In this document: one piece after another, positions 1 through 9,360 of the stretch
Layout: each line of letters starts with the position of its first letter
Numbering within the stretch: position 1 is the first letter of the stretch
Assembly (NCBI RefSeq): GCF_023035295.1
Contig: NZ_CP075099.1
Location: 1 to 59,483, forward strand
Length of the DNA: 59,483 bases
From: Borrelia coriaceae
GTDB taxonomy: Bacteria > Spirochaetota > Spirochaetia > Borreliales > Borreliaceae
Direction: 5' to 3'
Program-made: the position numbers and the translations under genes
The notes under the pieces: generated by a model
What the model was told of the DNA's origin: nothing
Seen by the model: the letters and a program-made list of their open reading frames with translations, nothing else
The model's database searches: none

Positions 1-175
1 TAGTTGTTATTAGTATAAAGCTGGCGCGATCTCTATCCCATTATCTCCCCCCCCCCTCAACATCCCCCAACTCCCAATATCACTACTTTTTTCCCTCTCA
101 AACCTAGATTTACCACCCCCATCGCTCTATATTTATTATTTTATACAAATACATATTATAAGGAGATTTAATATA
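1..175. other. left telomere and subtelomeric leader
   Basis: The first bases contain TAGTATA at 11-17, an exact match to the box 3 motif of Borrelia hairpin telomeres recognised by the telomere resolvase ResT (established for the genus). The stretch AAGCTGGCGCG that follows recurs as its reverse complement at the right end of the window, as does CCCCCAACTCCCAAT further in. A run of ten C lies at 47-56. The right end extends about five bases further beyond the box than this end does, so a few terminal bases may be missing here. The AT-rich part before 176 holds the Shine-Dalgarno AAGGAG of the first gene; I see no clear -35/-10 pair. Confidence 0.85.
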
Positions 176-1426
176 ATGTTTAAATTAAAATATTTTTGCT
201 TGGGACTAATCCTATGTCTCATTAGCTGTGATCTAATCCTCAATGGCAATGAAAATACATCTGCTAAGTTACTAAAAAAAGCTTACTCTATCTTGGAGCC
301 AACTCAAAAAAATAATCCTTCAAACAATACTCTACAAGATAATATCATTAACTTTAACACCTCACCTATCATTAATGAAAAATCTACACCTCAAGCTATT
401 AACCAAATTACTGATAATAACAATCAAAATACTAACAATGGCAATAATCATATCACAACAAAAGACCAAAATACTAACAAAGACAGTATAAAAACTCTTA
501 ACTCACCAATTATTACTAACATTAAACCACACACTAATGAAGATAACAAAAACACTCAAACAATCAATACACTAACTCAATCAGAACTTAATACAAAAAT
601 AACTGAAAACCCTACTCCAACAAACACAGATGACACAATTATCTCAAACTCACACACAAATACCCCTCCTACAATACTATCAGGTACAACTAATAATCTT
701 AACAGCATAAGTGGTGAATCATCTATTAACTATGAATATAATAATTATATTCCATCAACAACAAAATCAGGTTCATACTCAGGACCTATGACAACCATAG
801 AAGATGACGAAGAAGACAATGACGATGACTATGAAGATGACGAAGAAGACAATGACTATGATGAAATTGAAAAAAATCACCAAGAAATTGACAACGAAGA
901 TGAAGACGAGGATGAAGCTCAATTAAATAGAGAATACAAATCACGTTTAATAAAAACCAAAAATAGCGTTAAGAACGCTCTTAAATTAGCTAAAAAAATA
1001 AACAAACACTGGGAAACCATTAAGTTTAATGAAATAAAAATAAATCCTATTTATGGAAAAAAACCCGAAGAATCTGAAAAACAAAAATCTCAAGACATAT
1101 TACATAAATTTACAAAAAACAAATTAACCAAAAAACTCACAAAACTCTCAAACGCAATTCAAGAAAGTCTAAGTGATGCTATACATCTTACTACTAATGA
1201 TTTTGGATACCCTGGCAACCTCCAAAAAGACCAAAAAGCAAAAACAAAATTAGATACAATTAAAACAGAAGTAAACATTTTATTATCAAAAGTGCAAAAA
1301 AGTCATCACAATGATTACAAAGTATACGAAGAATTAAGCTCTCTCAGAGGCATATTGCCCCCAAGTACCAAAAGTGAGTTAAAGGAAGTACTAAGATTAC
1401 TTTATGGTACCACTGGTGCTAGATAA
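176..1426 (+). CDS. BBK32/Fbp-type fibronectin-binding surface lipoprotein
   Basis: A 416-residue predicted lipoprotein with signal peptide and lipobox LISC (Cys18). The middle (about residues 25-205) is a low-complexity Asn/Thr-rich spacer, followed by a strongly acidic Asp/Glu stretch at about 210-250 and an alpha-helical C-terminal domain of about 165 residues (YKSRLIKTKNSVKNALKLAK onward). The order (lipobox, unordered region with Tyr/Asp-Glu repeats, helical C-terminus) and the EEDE..LNREYKS junction resemble Borrelia BBK32 and the relapsing-fever Fbp/CihC proteins, which bind fibronectin and the complement C1 complex at the cell surface; binding here is inferred. Start supported by AAGGAG eleven bases upstream. 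A broken mirror copy lies at 58.2-59.3 kb. Confidence 0.72.
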   Translation: MFKLKYFCLGLILCLISCDLILNGNENTSAKLLKKAYSILEPTQKNNPSNNTLQDNIINFNTSPIINEKSTPQAINQITDNNNQNTNNGNNHITTKDQNTNKDSIKTLNSPIITNIKPHTNEDNKNTQTINTLTQSELNTKITENPTPTNTDDTIISNSHTNTPPTILSGTTNNLNSISGESSINYEYNNYIPSTTKSGSYSGPMTTIEDDEEDNDDDYEDDEEDNDYDEIEKNHQEIDNEDEDEDEAQLNREYKSRLIKTKNSVKNALKLAKKINKHWETIKFNEIKINPIYGKKPEESEKQKSQDILHKFTKNKLTKKLTKLSNAIQESLSDAIHLTTNDFGYPGNLQKDQKAKTKLDTIKTEVNILLSKVQKSHHNDYKVYEELSSLRGILPPSTKSELKEVLRLLYGTTGAR

Positions 1427-1467
1427 ATCTTTATATTTAAAAACAATTACTTAAATAAACACTAATA

Positions 1468-1489
1468 AGATAGGCTTATAAGCCTATCT
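1468..1489 (+). terminator. rho-independent-type terminator of the Fbp-like gene
   Basis: A 22-base perfect palindrome (AGATAGGCTT...AAGCCTATCT) lies 40 bases after the stop codon and is followed by TTCTTTT. The equivalent hairpin is found after the mirror copy at 58158-58181. Confidence 0.75.
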
Positions 1490-1524
1490 TTCTTTTATAT
1501 GCTCAAAAAACTTTTCTCACAAAT

Positions 1525-1553
1525 TTGATAATTTCACTTTTATGATATATACT
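1525..1553 (+). promoter_or_regulatory. sigma70-type promoter of the two-cysteine lipoprotein
   Basis: TTGATA (1525-1530), a 17-base spacer and TATACT (1548-1553). The same arrangement with identical spacing lies before both other copies of the downstream gene (17299-17327 on + and 58094-58122 on -), which supports it comparatively. Usage is inferred. Confidence 0.65.
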
Positions 1554-1621
1554 TATTATTAAATAATAATAAGTATTAATTGATAATTAGTGCTCTGAAA
1601 TTTAAAAAGGAAAATATTTTT

Positions 1622-2506
1622 ATGACAAATCCATTAGTTTCATTACTAACCTTAGGAGTAATATCTTGCAATATTACTCCTATATCAAGTCAAGAACACA
1701 CGTTAAGTTATATGCAAGATCATAACTTACAAGACAAAAAAATAGATACTTCTATATATCCTAAAGAAGATAAAAAAGAAAATACTATTCAAGTAAAACA
1801 CGAAAAACTAACACAAGAGAATATAAAAAGCTTACAAGAGTTTCTCATTGATTCCAAAGATTACTATACTAATCTAAACACTATTTACAATCATTATATT
1901 CAATATATAGATCAAATTATGACCTATATTCAGTGTAATGAGTCAAGCATAGATTTTTGCATTAGCAATACAAATTCTACAATACGAAAAGAAGCTATTG
2001 AAAAACTCAATAACTCTAACCTAATCAAAGATTTTCAAACTTTAGCTGCATCTTTAAAAAATACTAATCTAGAAGGATTCAATAACTCAATTAAAAACTT
2101 AAAACAAGTTATACACCAAACCTATCTTGCAAAAGAGCAAACCACTACCAATACATTGAAAACTGTCAAAAATACAGCTGATGCTTTTATAACTGCTATA
2201 AATAGTTCAGTAACAACTTATATTGATGCCTTTGTTAACACTGTTTCTAACTTTAACTCTAACACTTTCATCTCTGCTGCTCACAATTTTGCTAATGCTG
2301 CCAAAACTTTAAATAAAGAAGTTAATATTGCAGCTCTTACGCCTATTATTGGTACACTAAGAATTATGACTTTTCAATTAGACAACTCTATAGAACAACT
2401 AAAACAATATGCTATCAATTTAGATGATTATGAATATACTGGAGGAACAATTTTCGCTAACGCCATTGATACACTAATTTCTGCTTATAAACATGCTACT
2501 AATTAA
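1622..2506 (+). CDS. paralogous two-cysteine surface lipoprotein, copy 1
   Basis: A predicted lipoprotein of 294 residues when started at 1622, where AAGGA precedes the ATG at normal distance; an in-frame ATG at 1580 gives a longer N-terminus with no better signal. The start gives a short leader ending in the lipobox VISC (Cys16). After a variable charged linker comes a conserved helical domain beginning at LTQENIKSLQ, with two conserved cysteines in QCNESSIDFC, a helix with YIDAFVN, and the end YTGGTIFANAIDTLISAYK. Paralogs at 17381-18259 and 57099-58031 keep both cysteines. The family is not one I can name with confidence; it is unlike Vlp or Vsp. A surface role is inferred from lipidation and subtelomeric placement. 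Confidence 0.8.
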   Translation: MTNPLVSLLTLGVISCNITPISSQEHTLSYMQDHNLQDKKIDTSIYPKEDKKENTIQVKHEKLTQENIKSLQEFLIDSKDYYTNLNTIYNHYIQYIDQIMTYIQCNESSIDFCISNTNSTIRKEAIEKLNNSNLIKDFQTLAASLKNTNLEGFNNSIKNLKQVIHQTYLAKEQTTTNTLKTVKNTADAFITAINSSVTTYIDAFVNTVSNFNSNTFISAAHNFANAAKTLNKEVNIAALTPIIGTLRIMTFQLDNSIEQLKQYAINLDDYEYTGGTIFANAIDTLISAYKHATN

Positions 2507-2528
2507 ACATCAAATAATAAAATAAATA

Positions 2529-2555
2529 AGGATCTCTATATAATAGAGATCCTTG
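2529..2555 (+). terminator. hairpin after the two-cysteine lipoprotein
   Basis: AAGGATCTCTA (2529-2539) and TAGAGATCCTT (2545-2555) form an 11-bp stem with a five-base loop. The mirror copy has the same hairpin at 57042-57066. The T tail is weak. Confidence 0.55.
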
Positions 2556-2690
2556 CCAATTAAATGCTTATACATACTTTTAAACATAAAGTTCATGATA
2601 AGGATACATAGAATATAAACCCTGTTATCAAAAAGCTTTGTCCAAACGCTCATCCGCAATTTAAAATTCCATCCTTACAGACAGTTTGAA

Positions 2691-2760
2691 AATACCTTTG
2701 AAATTTGGTGATGTCATTTACTTTATTTACTTCATGACATCACCAAATTTGAAAGGTATT
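2691..2760. terminator. 27-bp-arm inverted repeat between convergent lipoprotein genes
   Basis: Arms 2691-2717 and 2734-2760 are complementary at 26 of 27 positions around a 16-base loop. It sits between the plus-strand lipoprotein ending at 2506 and the minus-strand lipoprotein ending at 2863, as expected of a bidirectional terminator. A decayed relative with ATTTGAAAGGTAT lies at 56816-56875 in the mirror module. The rest of 2556-2862 shows no gene. Confidence 0.6.
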
Positions 2761-2862
2761 CATATAAACAAAAATAGAATCTAATAAAATTAGACCCTAT
2801 CTCACTCTAAAAAATAATTAAATTATTAATCACATACTAATTCACCATAAATATGTTATATA

Positions 2863-3699
2863 CTATTTCTTTTTAACTGCTAATAATGCTTCATATGCAC
2901 TCTTTAACCCAGCAAAATCTTTATCCGCTTTTTGTCTCTCAACTCTAAGATTATCTAACTCCGATTCTACTTTCTTAAACATACTTTCTGCTTTACTCAA
3001 GCTAAGCTGCGCATTTGATATATTATCTATCATAAGCTGCACATAATAATAACCGCTCAACCTTGCCTGTGCCGATTCACCTAAAGCAGACTTAATAAGA
3101 CCCTTTGCATACTCAGCATCAGCTTTTACATGTTTTAATGCATGAAATTGCTCATTATACCCTACTACTGCAACATGTCTACTATCTTTAACTGTCTTAA
3201 TTGCTTCATCTAAATAAGGCAAAGTGTTCGTTACATGATTATTTCCAGGAACACCTCTTCTTGCCTCATTAAAATCAGACTCAGCTCTTATAACAAAAGC
3301 TTCCATATTCTTAAGTTCTGACAATGATTTCTCCAACTCATCATAAATTGCATTTACCGCAGCTAAATTAACATCAATTTTTTTCTTAATTTCACTGGCC
3401 TCAGCATCCTTACCAGTAAGATAAGATTCTTGAACCGCAGTTAATTTAGGTTGAGATAAGTTAATACTTTTTTCCCTAAAGTCTTTATTTCTTACTACAT
3501 CCCTTTTAACCTTTGAAACATCTACCTTATTTTCTTTATCCTCTTGATTTTCTTCTTTAGAATTTAAACCTTCTGCATTATCGGTTTCTTCTAAAAATTT
3601 TTCTCTTGCTTTGCCTAACAATTCATCAAGAAAATTTATATCACATGATACCAAACACATTAGTGTTAACACACATATTGCTAAAACATTCTTATTCAT
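2863..3699 (-). CDS. virulent-strain-associated-type (P35-like) lipoprotein, short form
   Basis: A 278-residue predicted lipoprotein with lipobox LVSC (Cys19), then DINFLDELLGKAREKFLEE. This mature N-terminus matches the paralog at 55793-56719 and resembles what I recall of the Borrelia virulent-strain-associated lipoprotein family (Pfam PF05714). The remainder is charged and strongly helical (likely coiled coil), with the C-terminal segment LRVERQKADKDFAGLKSAYE. It lacks the roughly 60-residue Val/Pro-rich linker of the right-end paralog. The Shine-Dalgarno AGGAGAGG lies just upstream of the start. It is convergent with the preceding lipoprotein and points to the telomere. The ligand is unknown; factor-H or plasminogen binding has not been shown by anything visible here. 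Confidence 0.7.
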   Translation of the reverse strand: MNKNVLAICVLTLMCLVSCDINFLDELLGKAREKFLEETDNAEGLNSKEENQEDKENKVDVSKVKRDVVRNKDFREKSINLSQPKLTAVQESYLTGKDAEASEIKKKIDVNLAAVNAIYDELEKSLSELKNMEAFVIRAESDFNEARRGVPGNNHVTNTLPYLDEAIKTVKDSRHVAVVGYNEQFHALKHVKADAEYAKGLIKSALGESAQARLSGYYYVQLMIDNISNAQLSLSKAESMFKKVESELDNLRVERQKADKDFAGLKSAYEALLAVKKK

Positions 3700-3959
3700 A
3701 TTTCCTCTCCTAGATTATCTACATTACCCAAACATTAAATCTCAATATCTAAATAAAAATAAATAACTAATATCAAATATACACCGTTTATATTAACATT
3801 AAATAAATTCACTAAAATATACCTAGTTACTCTTTTACTAATTAAAGTTAATCTTATAAAGATTATCTATATCTAACTACAAAGCCTTAGCAATGAAACA
3901 ATTTCCTATAATATTGTTTCTTAGTGCAAACTTTAATGACTCAAACTCCAGTAAACATA

Positions 3960-4133
3960 TCAAAAAAAGGAAATAAAAACAGTTAAGAAGTCATTACCTA
4001 AATTAGCTAGTGAGGAGAAGAAATTATTTCTCTTCTCAAGTTCTTCTATTCCATTATTACAAGAAAGGAATAGAGAGATAAATAATATTGCACAAATACT
4101 TTTTATCCTAATATTTTTAATATTTATTTTCAT
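3960..4133 (-). pseudogene. vlp: vlp 5' fragment at the array tip (group A)
   Basis: Contains the usual Vlp leader with lipobox [18 protein letters not shown] and LANLGNDFL, then ends after about 57 residues in ISFF and a stop. The start is set at MKINIK because an upstream in-frame ATG lies inside the leader. The sequence beyond the break is unrelated upstream DNA of the 2863-3699 gene. The other two lipoprotein modules (18639-18896 and 55217-55477) also abut a 5' vlp fragment. Confidence 0.85.
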
Positions 4134-4186
4134 AATTACGTGCACCCTCTTATTCCATTCCTTAAATAAGGAGGTTAGACACTAAA

Positions 4187-4226
4187 AAAGGAAAACAGCC
4201 TTTCATATAAAGAAGTGTTTTCCTTT
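4187..4226 (-). terminator. inter-cassette hairpin downstream of the 4265-5332 vlp
   Basis: AAAGGAAAACA (4187-4197) pairs with TGTTTTCCTTT (4216-4226). This is one instance of the terminator-like hairpin that recurs after most vlp cassettes on both arms. Confidence 0.7.
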
Positions 4227-4264
4227 AATGAGTTTATTATTTTGTTTATTTATTATCTTATTAT

Positions 4265-5332
4265 TTATTTAGCAACAGTATTAGCTTCAAAAGCCACAGG
4301 ATTATCATTAGGATTAATTTTCATAGCTTCTTTAACAGCTTTAAGTCCTGCATCAATTGTATTTTTCATTGCTACAGTTAATGTATTTAGTGCTTTAGTA
4401 ACAGCACTTATAACTGATACTCTGACTCCAGCAGTGTAGTCAGTTTCAGCTGTAGTAACACCAGTATTAACCCCAGGGAATTTACCACTTTTAGTCATAG
4501 CTCTTAATGCTATAGCTCCTGCTATTGTTGCATCTGTAGCATTAGCTTCAGCAGCCTTAGTAGCAGTAGCTTCACCATTTGTAACTATAGCTTTCAGTAT
4601 ATCAGCACCAGTTACGGCCCCAACTGCTTTTAACACATCTGCTGCAGCCCCCTTTGCATGGGTGTCACTAGTACCAACTCCAGAACTAGCTGAACTAGCA
4701 AATAAATTTCCTGCCTCACCGTTAGTTTGAATACTACCACCTTTTCTTGCACTAAGATCAGAAGCCTTTTTGTCTGTTCCAGCCTCATGATTTCCTACAT
4801 TTTCCAGTACCACATCTACAATTGATTTAATTCCTTTTACTAAACTAGCAACTTCTGAACCTGCATCACCCCCTTTAGTCTTAGCAGCAACATTAGCAAT
4901 TGGTTCACTAGCAGGAACATCCTTTAAAGCATCACTAGCAGTCTTAGCTCCCTGAATTATCTTAGTAAGTTTTTCACTTAAAGTTGTTACAGCAGTCTCA
5001 GTTGCAGCAGCATTATGATTGCCTTCTCTCTTCATGTTCTCAACAATTGTATTAAGCTTATCTTTAGTCCCTTGTACAGTATCATGAATTTTTTTAAAAT
5101 AAGCTGCAACATCAGATTTTTTAGTTTCAGTATTAAACCCTAAAACAGTACCTGTCATCTCACCAAAAGAAGTAAAGACAGATAAGAAGTCATTACCTAA
5201 ATTAGCAAGTGAGGATAAGAAAGTATTTTTCTTTTGAAGTTCTTCTATCCCATTATTACAAGAAAGGAAAAGAGAGATAAATAATATTGCACAAATACTT
5301 TTTATATTTATATTTTTAATATTTATTTTCAT
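4265..5332 (-). CDS. vlp: variable large protein (Vlp) cassette, group A
   Basis: Intact 355-residue Vlp: leader [14 protein letters not shown] with lipobox LFLSC (Cys25), [20 protein letters not shown], then [13 protein letters not shown] and a C-terminus with [18 protein letters not shown]. Vlps are outer-surface lipoproteins changed during relapsing fever by gene conversion. No promoter is visible; the shared 5' block with Shine-Dalgarno GGAGGC precedes the ATG, so this is probably a silent donor. The C-terminal AMKNTID replaces the AIRKTID usual in the group. Confidence 0.93.
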   Translation of the reverse strand: MKINIKNINIKSICAILFISLFLSCNNGIEELQKKNTFLSSLANLGNDFLSVFTSFGEMTGTVLGFNTETKKSDVAAYFKKIHDTVQGTKDKLNTIVENMKREGNHNAAATETAVTTLSEKLTKIIQGAKTASDALKDVPASEPIANVAAKTKGGDAGSEVASLVKGIKSIVDVVLENVGNHEAGTDKKASDLSARKGGSIQTNGEAGNLFASSASSGVGTSDTHAKGAAADVLKAVGAVTGADILKAIVTNGEATATKAAEANATDATIAGAIALRAMTKSGKFPGVNTGVTTAETDYTAGVRVSVISAVTKALNTLTVAMKNTIDAGLKAVKEAMKINPNDNPVAFEANTVAK

Positions 5333-5390
5333 ATATTACGTGCCTCCTTTTTTCCCATCCTTTAATTAAAAGAGGCCAGATACAAAAAAG
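5225..5390 (-). repeat. shared vlp 5' block (upstream-homology-type repeat), left-array example
   Basis: From about 60 bases before the start to about codon 28, almost every cassette shares one block: GCCTC box, loop, AAAGGAGGC, ACGTAATATATG, the leader codons and the lipobox. In relapsing-fever borreliae such a 5' identity block is one crossover site for switching of the expressed gene (known as the upstream homology sequence in B. hermsii). Copies precede the starts at 4133, 5332, 6564, 8165, 9356, 10649, 12401, 13622, 14806, 16015, 17226, 18896 and 20073. Confidence 0.8.
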
Positions 5391-5424
5391 GAAAACAACT
5401 CCTATACAAGAAGTGCTTCCCTTT
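5387..5424 (-). terminator. inter-cassette hairpin downstream of the 5455-6564 vlp
   Basis: AAAGGAAAACA on the left arm and TGCTTCCCTTT on the right arm, between two tandem cassettes; some mismatches compared with the best copies. Confidence 0.55.
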
Positions 5425-5454
5425 AATAACTTTATTATTTAGTTTACTTGTTAC

Positions 5455-6564
5455 TTATTTAGCAATAATACCAGATTCAGTAGTTACATGAGTATCATTA
5501 GCACTTATATTCATAGCATCTTTAACAGTTTTAAGTCCTGTATCAAGGGTTTTTCTTATTTCTATAGTCAATGTATTTAGTGCCTTAGTTACCGCACTAA
5601 TAGCTGCATATTGTATCTGTTGTTTTGCTCCACCATCACTACCACCAGACTTATTAGAGAATTTACCACCCTTAGCTATTGATCGTAAAACTATTCCTCC
5701 TGCTATAGTTGCATCTTTTGCATCACCAGCAGAAATAGGCTGACCATCTGAAAGAGTTTTATCGTTAATAGCCAACTTAGCGGAATTACCACCAACTTGA
5801 GCCATAGCTTGTAATATATCAGCACCAGTTACTGCGCCAACAGCTTTAGCTGCATCTTTAGCGGCTTTACCAACACCAGCAGTAGTACCAATAGCTTTCT
5901 TAGCAAAAAGAGCTATGGCTCCATTATTGGTGTTATCATCAGCATCAACATTTCTTGCACTACCATCGGCACCGCTAGTATCGACAGCAGGATTTTTATT
6001 ATCACCAGAATCGGCTTTACCTTTTCCTTTGAGTACTATATCCGAAATTGTTTTAATTCCTTCAGTAATGGATTGCACTACTTTTGAATCACCTGCAACA
6101 CCAACTCCATCACCACCTCCACCAAAATCAACAATAAGACCATTATCAGTATCACCAATAGCATCACTAACAGTCTTAGCACCCTCAATTATCTTGCTAA
6201 GTTGTAAATTTAAAGTTGTTACAGCAGTACCTGTAGCCTCTGCATTAGGATTATTTTGATTTTTCATATCAGTAACAATTTTATTAAGACCTGTTTTAAC
6301 CCCTTGTACAGTCTCTTGAATCTTTTTAAAGTACTCACCAACCTTAGACTTTGTAGTAGTCTTATCAAAAGCTAAAACACCCCCAAATGAATCGCCAAAA
6401 GAAGTGAAGACAGATAAGAAGTCATTACCTAAATTAGCAAGTGAGGATAAGAATTGATTTTTCTTTTCAAGTTCTTCTATTCCATTATTACAAGAAAGGA
6501 ATAGAGAGATAAATAATGTTGCACAAATACTTTTTATCTTAATATTTTTAATATTTATTTTCAT
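5455..6564 (-). CDS. vlp: Vlp cassette, group A
   Basis: Intact 369 residues, among the longest in this window. Lipobox [22 protein letters not shown], a glycine-rich insertion DFGGGGDGVGVAG near residue 150, [24 protein letters not shown] (Ser-Ile replacing the usual Ala-Met) and [18 protein letters not shown]. The glycine-rich insertion and the Ser-rich stretch before the C-terminal helix are variable-loop differences of the kind that separate serotypes. Promoterless, with the standard 5' block. Confidence 0.93.
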   Translation of the reverse strand: MKINIKNIKIKSICATLFISLFLSCNNGIEELEKKNQFLSSLANLGNDFLSVFTSFGDSFGGVLAFDKTTTKSKVGEYFKKIQETVQGVKTGLNKIVTDMKNQNNPNAEATGTAVTTLNLQLSKIIEGAKTVSDAIGDTDNGLIVDFGGGGDGVGVAGDSKVVQSITEGIKTISDIVLKGKGKADSGDNKNPAVDTSGADGSARNVDADDNTNNGAIALFAKKAIGTTAGVGKAAKDAAKAVGAVTGADILQAMAQVGGNSAKLAINDKTLSDGQPISAGDAKDATIAGGIVLRSIAKGGKFSNKSGGSDGGAKQQIQYAAISAVTKALNTLTIEIRKTLDTGLKTVKDAMNISANDTHVTTESGIIAK

Positions 6565-7124
6565 ATATTACGTGCCTCCTTTCTCCCTTCCCTTCAACTA
6601 AAGAGGGCTACATACAATAAATAAAAAGGAAAATTACTTTCCGACCCACAAAGGAACAAGTGTTTGCATCTTCAGCTTTCTTCTCATCTTGATTATTATG
6701 AAAAGCTAATTTAACTACTTTTCAAGAATGATAGTGGTAATGATCATGGTGTGCTGATAATGCCTCTGTTATTAACACTAATAACTTATAATAAGAGTGC
6801 AACTCTCATCCCTTGAAACTAAGAACAAACCAAAATTAATAATAAATTGTCAAACTAAATAATAAAATAATTTAAGGTAATTAAGGAGAAATGCATTATA
6901 AATTAAGTAACGTTCAGAATGTATATGTTTCTACAGTGAATGTAGGAATAGAACAGCAAATGCTTTTATCAACCTTACCATTCTTATACCATCCAAATTT
7001 TTTACAGTATTACCATAGTAAAGCTAAAAAAGCAGAAATACCCATAATAAGGCATTCCTGCTTATCAAAACTTAAAAAAATTGCTTCAATTAATAGTTTA
7101 AACACAAAATCATACTATTTAGCT
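6565..7124. other. spacer with degenerate sequence and a terminator-like repeat
   Basis: No convincing gene. After the 5' block there is AT-rich DNA with a short minus-strand reading stretch AFHNNQDEKKAEDA near 6670-6720 that could be a vlp remnant. At about 7038-7070 an imperfect inverted repeat (GCAGAAATACC / GGCATTCCTGC) becomes a full stem with G-U pairs when transcribed on the minus strand, fitting a terminator of the 7125-8165 cassette. A 96-codon plus-strand frame at 6891 looks spurious. Confidence 0.4.
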
Positions 7125-8165
7125 TTAGGTTTTTCCTTCACTAGTAGAATTTTCTTTTATGCAATCACTAACATCTTTTAAACACTTATCAAGTGTTCTT
7201 CTTATAGTAGATATTATTTCATTTAAAGTCTTACTAACTGCTTCTATTAATACCGCATTTATTCCGTCTGTTGGTGCATAAGTAGCAACAGTAGCTAATG
7301 CCCCATCCTTAGCCATAGCCCTTAATGCTAAACCGGCTGCTAAGACTGATGCATTTGTACTAACACTAGCATTTGCATTTGCATTATCTTTAGTAGCAAC
7401 TGCAATATCATAAGCATTTGTTGCTGCACTAATCGCACCCGCTTTCTTACTTGTACCATCCTTAGCTGCTTCAATTGCTGCTAATATATCTGCACCGCTA
7501 GCCGAATTGACTGCCATATTGGCTGCTTTTAATCCAGTAACATCAGAACCAACCTGGCTATTAGTATTAAATAGCTTTGCAATTGTATTAGACTCCGTAA
7601 TAGTTTTATTAGCATTTCCTTTTAAATCAATCTTAGCATCCTTAGCTGCTTTATAAATCTCGCTAATACCTTTAACAAGCTCCTGTACACTTTTTTCACT
7701 TGCCGGAGTTGCACTCTCACCATCACCATTAGAACTAGCTATTTTTTTACTAGCTCCATCGGTAGCATCCTTAATTTTATTTGCTCCTTCAACTATCTTT
7801 TCCAAAATATTAATTGAGTTATTAATTGCTTCATCAGCTTTAGCTTTTTTTATTAAATCATATTGCTCATTTCCCTTTATGCCCTCTAATTTATCTTTAA
7901 CTGATTTAACTGCGTCACCAATTTTACCTAATTGTCCCCCAACATCTTTCTTAGTTGTCTCTGCAGTAATACCAAACGAACTTGTCACCATATCAGAAAA
8001 GGAAGTAAAAATATCTAAGAATCCTTGTTTTAAATTAGATATAAAGAGTATAGAATCCTTTTTCTTCTCAAGTTCTTCTATCCCATTATTACAAGAAAGG
8101 AATAAAGAAATAAATAATGTCGCACAAATACTTCTTATACTTATATTTTTAATATTTATTTTCAT
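7125..8165 (-). CDS. vlp: Vlp cassette, group C
   Basis: Intact 346 residues. After lipobox LFLSC come ISNLKQGFLDIFTSF, TTKKDVGGQLGKIGDAVKSV, ASGADILAAIEAAK, GLALRAMAKDG and a C-terminus IRRTLDKCLKDVSDCIKENS. The two C-terminal cysteines are a hallmark shared only with 9603-10649 in this window; free or paired surface cysteines are unusual in this family here. Promoterless with the standard leader. Confidence 0.92.
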   Translation of the reverse strand: MKINIKNISIRSICATLFISLFLSCNNGIEELEKKKDSILFISNLKQGFLDIFTSFSDMVTSSFGITAETTKKDVGGQLGKIGDAVKSVKDKLEGIKGNEQYDLIKKAKADEAINNSINILEKIVEGANKIKDATDGASKKIASSNGDGESATPASEKSVQELVKGISEIYKAAKDAKIDLKGNANKTITESNTIAKLFNTNSQVGSDVTGLKAANMAVNSASGADILAAIEAAKDGTSKKAGAISAATNAYDIAVATKDNANANASVSTNASVLAAGLALRAMAKDGALATVATYAPTDGINAVLIEAVSKTLNEIISTIRRTLDKCLKDVSDCIKENSTSEGKT

Positions 8166-8229
8166 ATATTACGTGCCTCCTTCTTTCCACCCTTTAACTA
8201 AAAAGGACTAAAGAGGCGAAATACAATAA

Positions 8230-8267
8230 AAGGGAAATAGCTTCTAATGTAGAGAAGTATTTCCCTT
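8230..8267 (-). terminator. inter-cassette hairpin downstream of the 8319-9356 vlp
   Basis: AAGGGAAATA (8230-8239) with TATTTCCCTT (8258-8267), extended inward by CTTCT/AGAGAAG. Confidence 0.7.
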
Positions 8268-8318
8268 AAATAACTTTATTATTTTATTTACCGATCTTTT
8301 TCTAAATTTTATCGATTA

Positions 8319-9356
8319 TTACTGTCCACTCACTGTCGCATCTGTAGATTCATCCTCTTGTTTAACTGCAGCTAGTGCTTTACTTATTGTTTTTAAACCA
8401 CTATCAACAGTATTTCTAATAGCAATTATAAGAGTGCTAAGCGTCTTGTTTACAGCACTAGATACTGCACCATTTACTGCGTGTTCAGCTTTATCTTCAT
8501 TCTTAGCAGAAAATTTACCATCCTTAGCCATTGCCCTTAATGCTATTCCTGCTGCAATAACTGCATCCTTATTTACTGCATTAAGAGTTTTACTATTCTC
8601 AACCTTAGCAATGGCAATACTTGCAGCATTTTTTGCTTTCTCGATCGTTGAGTTGTTGCTATCAGCATTACCAGAAATAGCAATAGCTTTTAGTATGTCA
8701 GCACCTGTTACTGCTCCAATTGATGCACTTGCTGCAGCAGCTTCTGCATCTGTTCCATCAGTGCCTTGTTGTCCACTAAGCAACTTACCAATTGATTTTT
8801 GCTCTGTACTTGCAGTCTTAGTAGCAGTAGAATCGCCTTTGTCTTTTAATACTACTTCAACTATTTGATTAATCCCTTTAACTAGGGTATTTACACTAAT
8901 TTCATTGGCCGCTACAGCAACCTCATTTTTAACAGCATTTCCTATAACACCAACACCTGTAGCACCACTAGCCGCAGTCTTAGCCCCTTCAGCAATCTTG
9001 TCTAATGTCTCAGTGATAAATTTATCAACGACTGTTCTAACTTTTTCATAATTACCATTCTTAGAAACTTCTGCTTGCAACTTTTCCTTAACAGATGTCA
9101 TAGTTTTTTCAATAGCAGTAAAATATTTCCCTATATCTTCTTTCTTAGTATCAGCTTTAATACCTAAAGTATCAGTAATCATATCACCAAAAGAAGAAAA
9201 AATATCTAAGAATCCTTGCCTTAAATTAGATATAGAGAGTATAGAATCCCTTTGTTTTTGAAGTTCTTCTATTCCATTATTACAAGAAAGGAATAAAGAG
9301 ATAAATAATGTTGCACAAATACTTTTTACTCTAATATTTTTAATATTTATTTTCAT
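8319..9356 (-). CDS. vlp: Vlp cassette, group B
   Basis: Intact 345 residues. Lipobox [77 protein letters not shown] and LIIAIRNTVDSGLKTISKAL, tail with KQED and the end SGQ. It lies between the two group C cassettes, which share its SISNL.Q N-terminal segment but not its body. Standard 5' block, no visible promoter. Confidence 0.93.
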   Translation of the reverse strand: MKINIKNIRVKSICATLFISLFLSCNNGIEELQKQRDSILSISNLRQGFLDIFSSFGDMITDTLGIKADTKKEDIGKYFTAIEKTMTSVKEKLQAEVSKNGNYEKVRTVVDKFITETLDKIAEGAKTAASGATGVGVIGNAVKNEVAVAANEISVNTLVKGINQIVEVVLKDKGDSTATKTASTEQKSIGKLLSGQQGTDGTDAEAAAASASIGAVTGADILKAIAISGNADSNNSTIEKAKNAASIAIAKVENSKTLNAVNKDAVIAAGIALRAMAKDGKFSAKNEDKAEHAVNGAVSSAVNKTLSTLIIAIRNTVDSGLKTISKALAAVKQEDESTDATVSGQ

Positions 9357-9360
9357 ATAT

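Noticed and set aside
5225..5390. Regularly recurring near-identical blocks considered as a CRISPR-like array
   Set aside because: Spacing is about 1.1-1.2 kb and the blocks include start codons and signal peptides of the cassettes; no cas genes and no short regular spacers.
6891..7181. 96-codon plus-strand frame in the spacer before the group C cassette
   Set aside because: It has an AAGGAG nearby but runs through the terminator and into the 3' end of the opposite gene; no recognisable protein feature.
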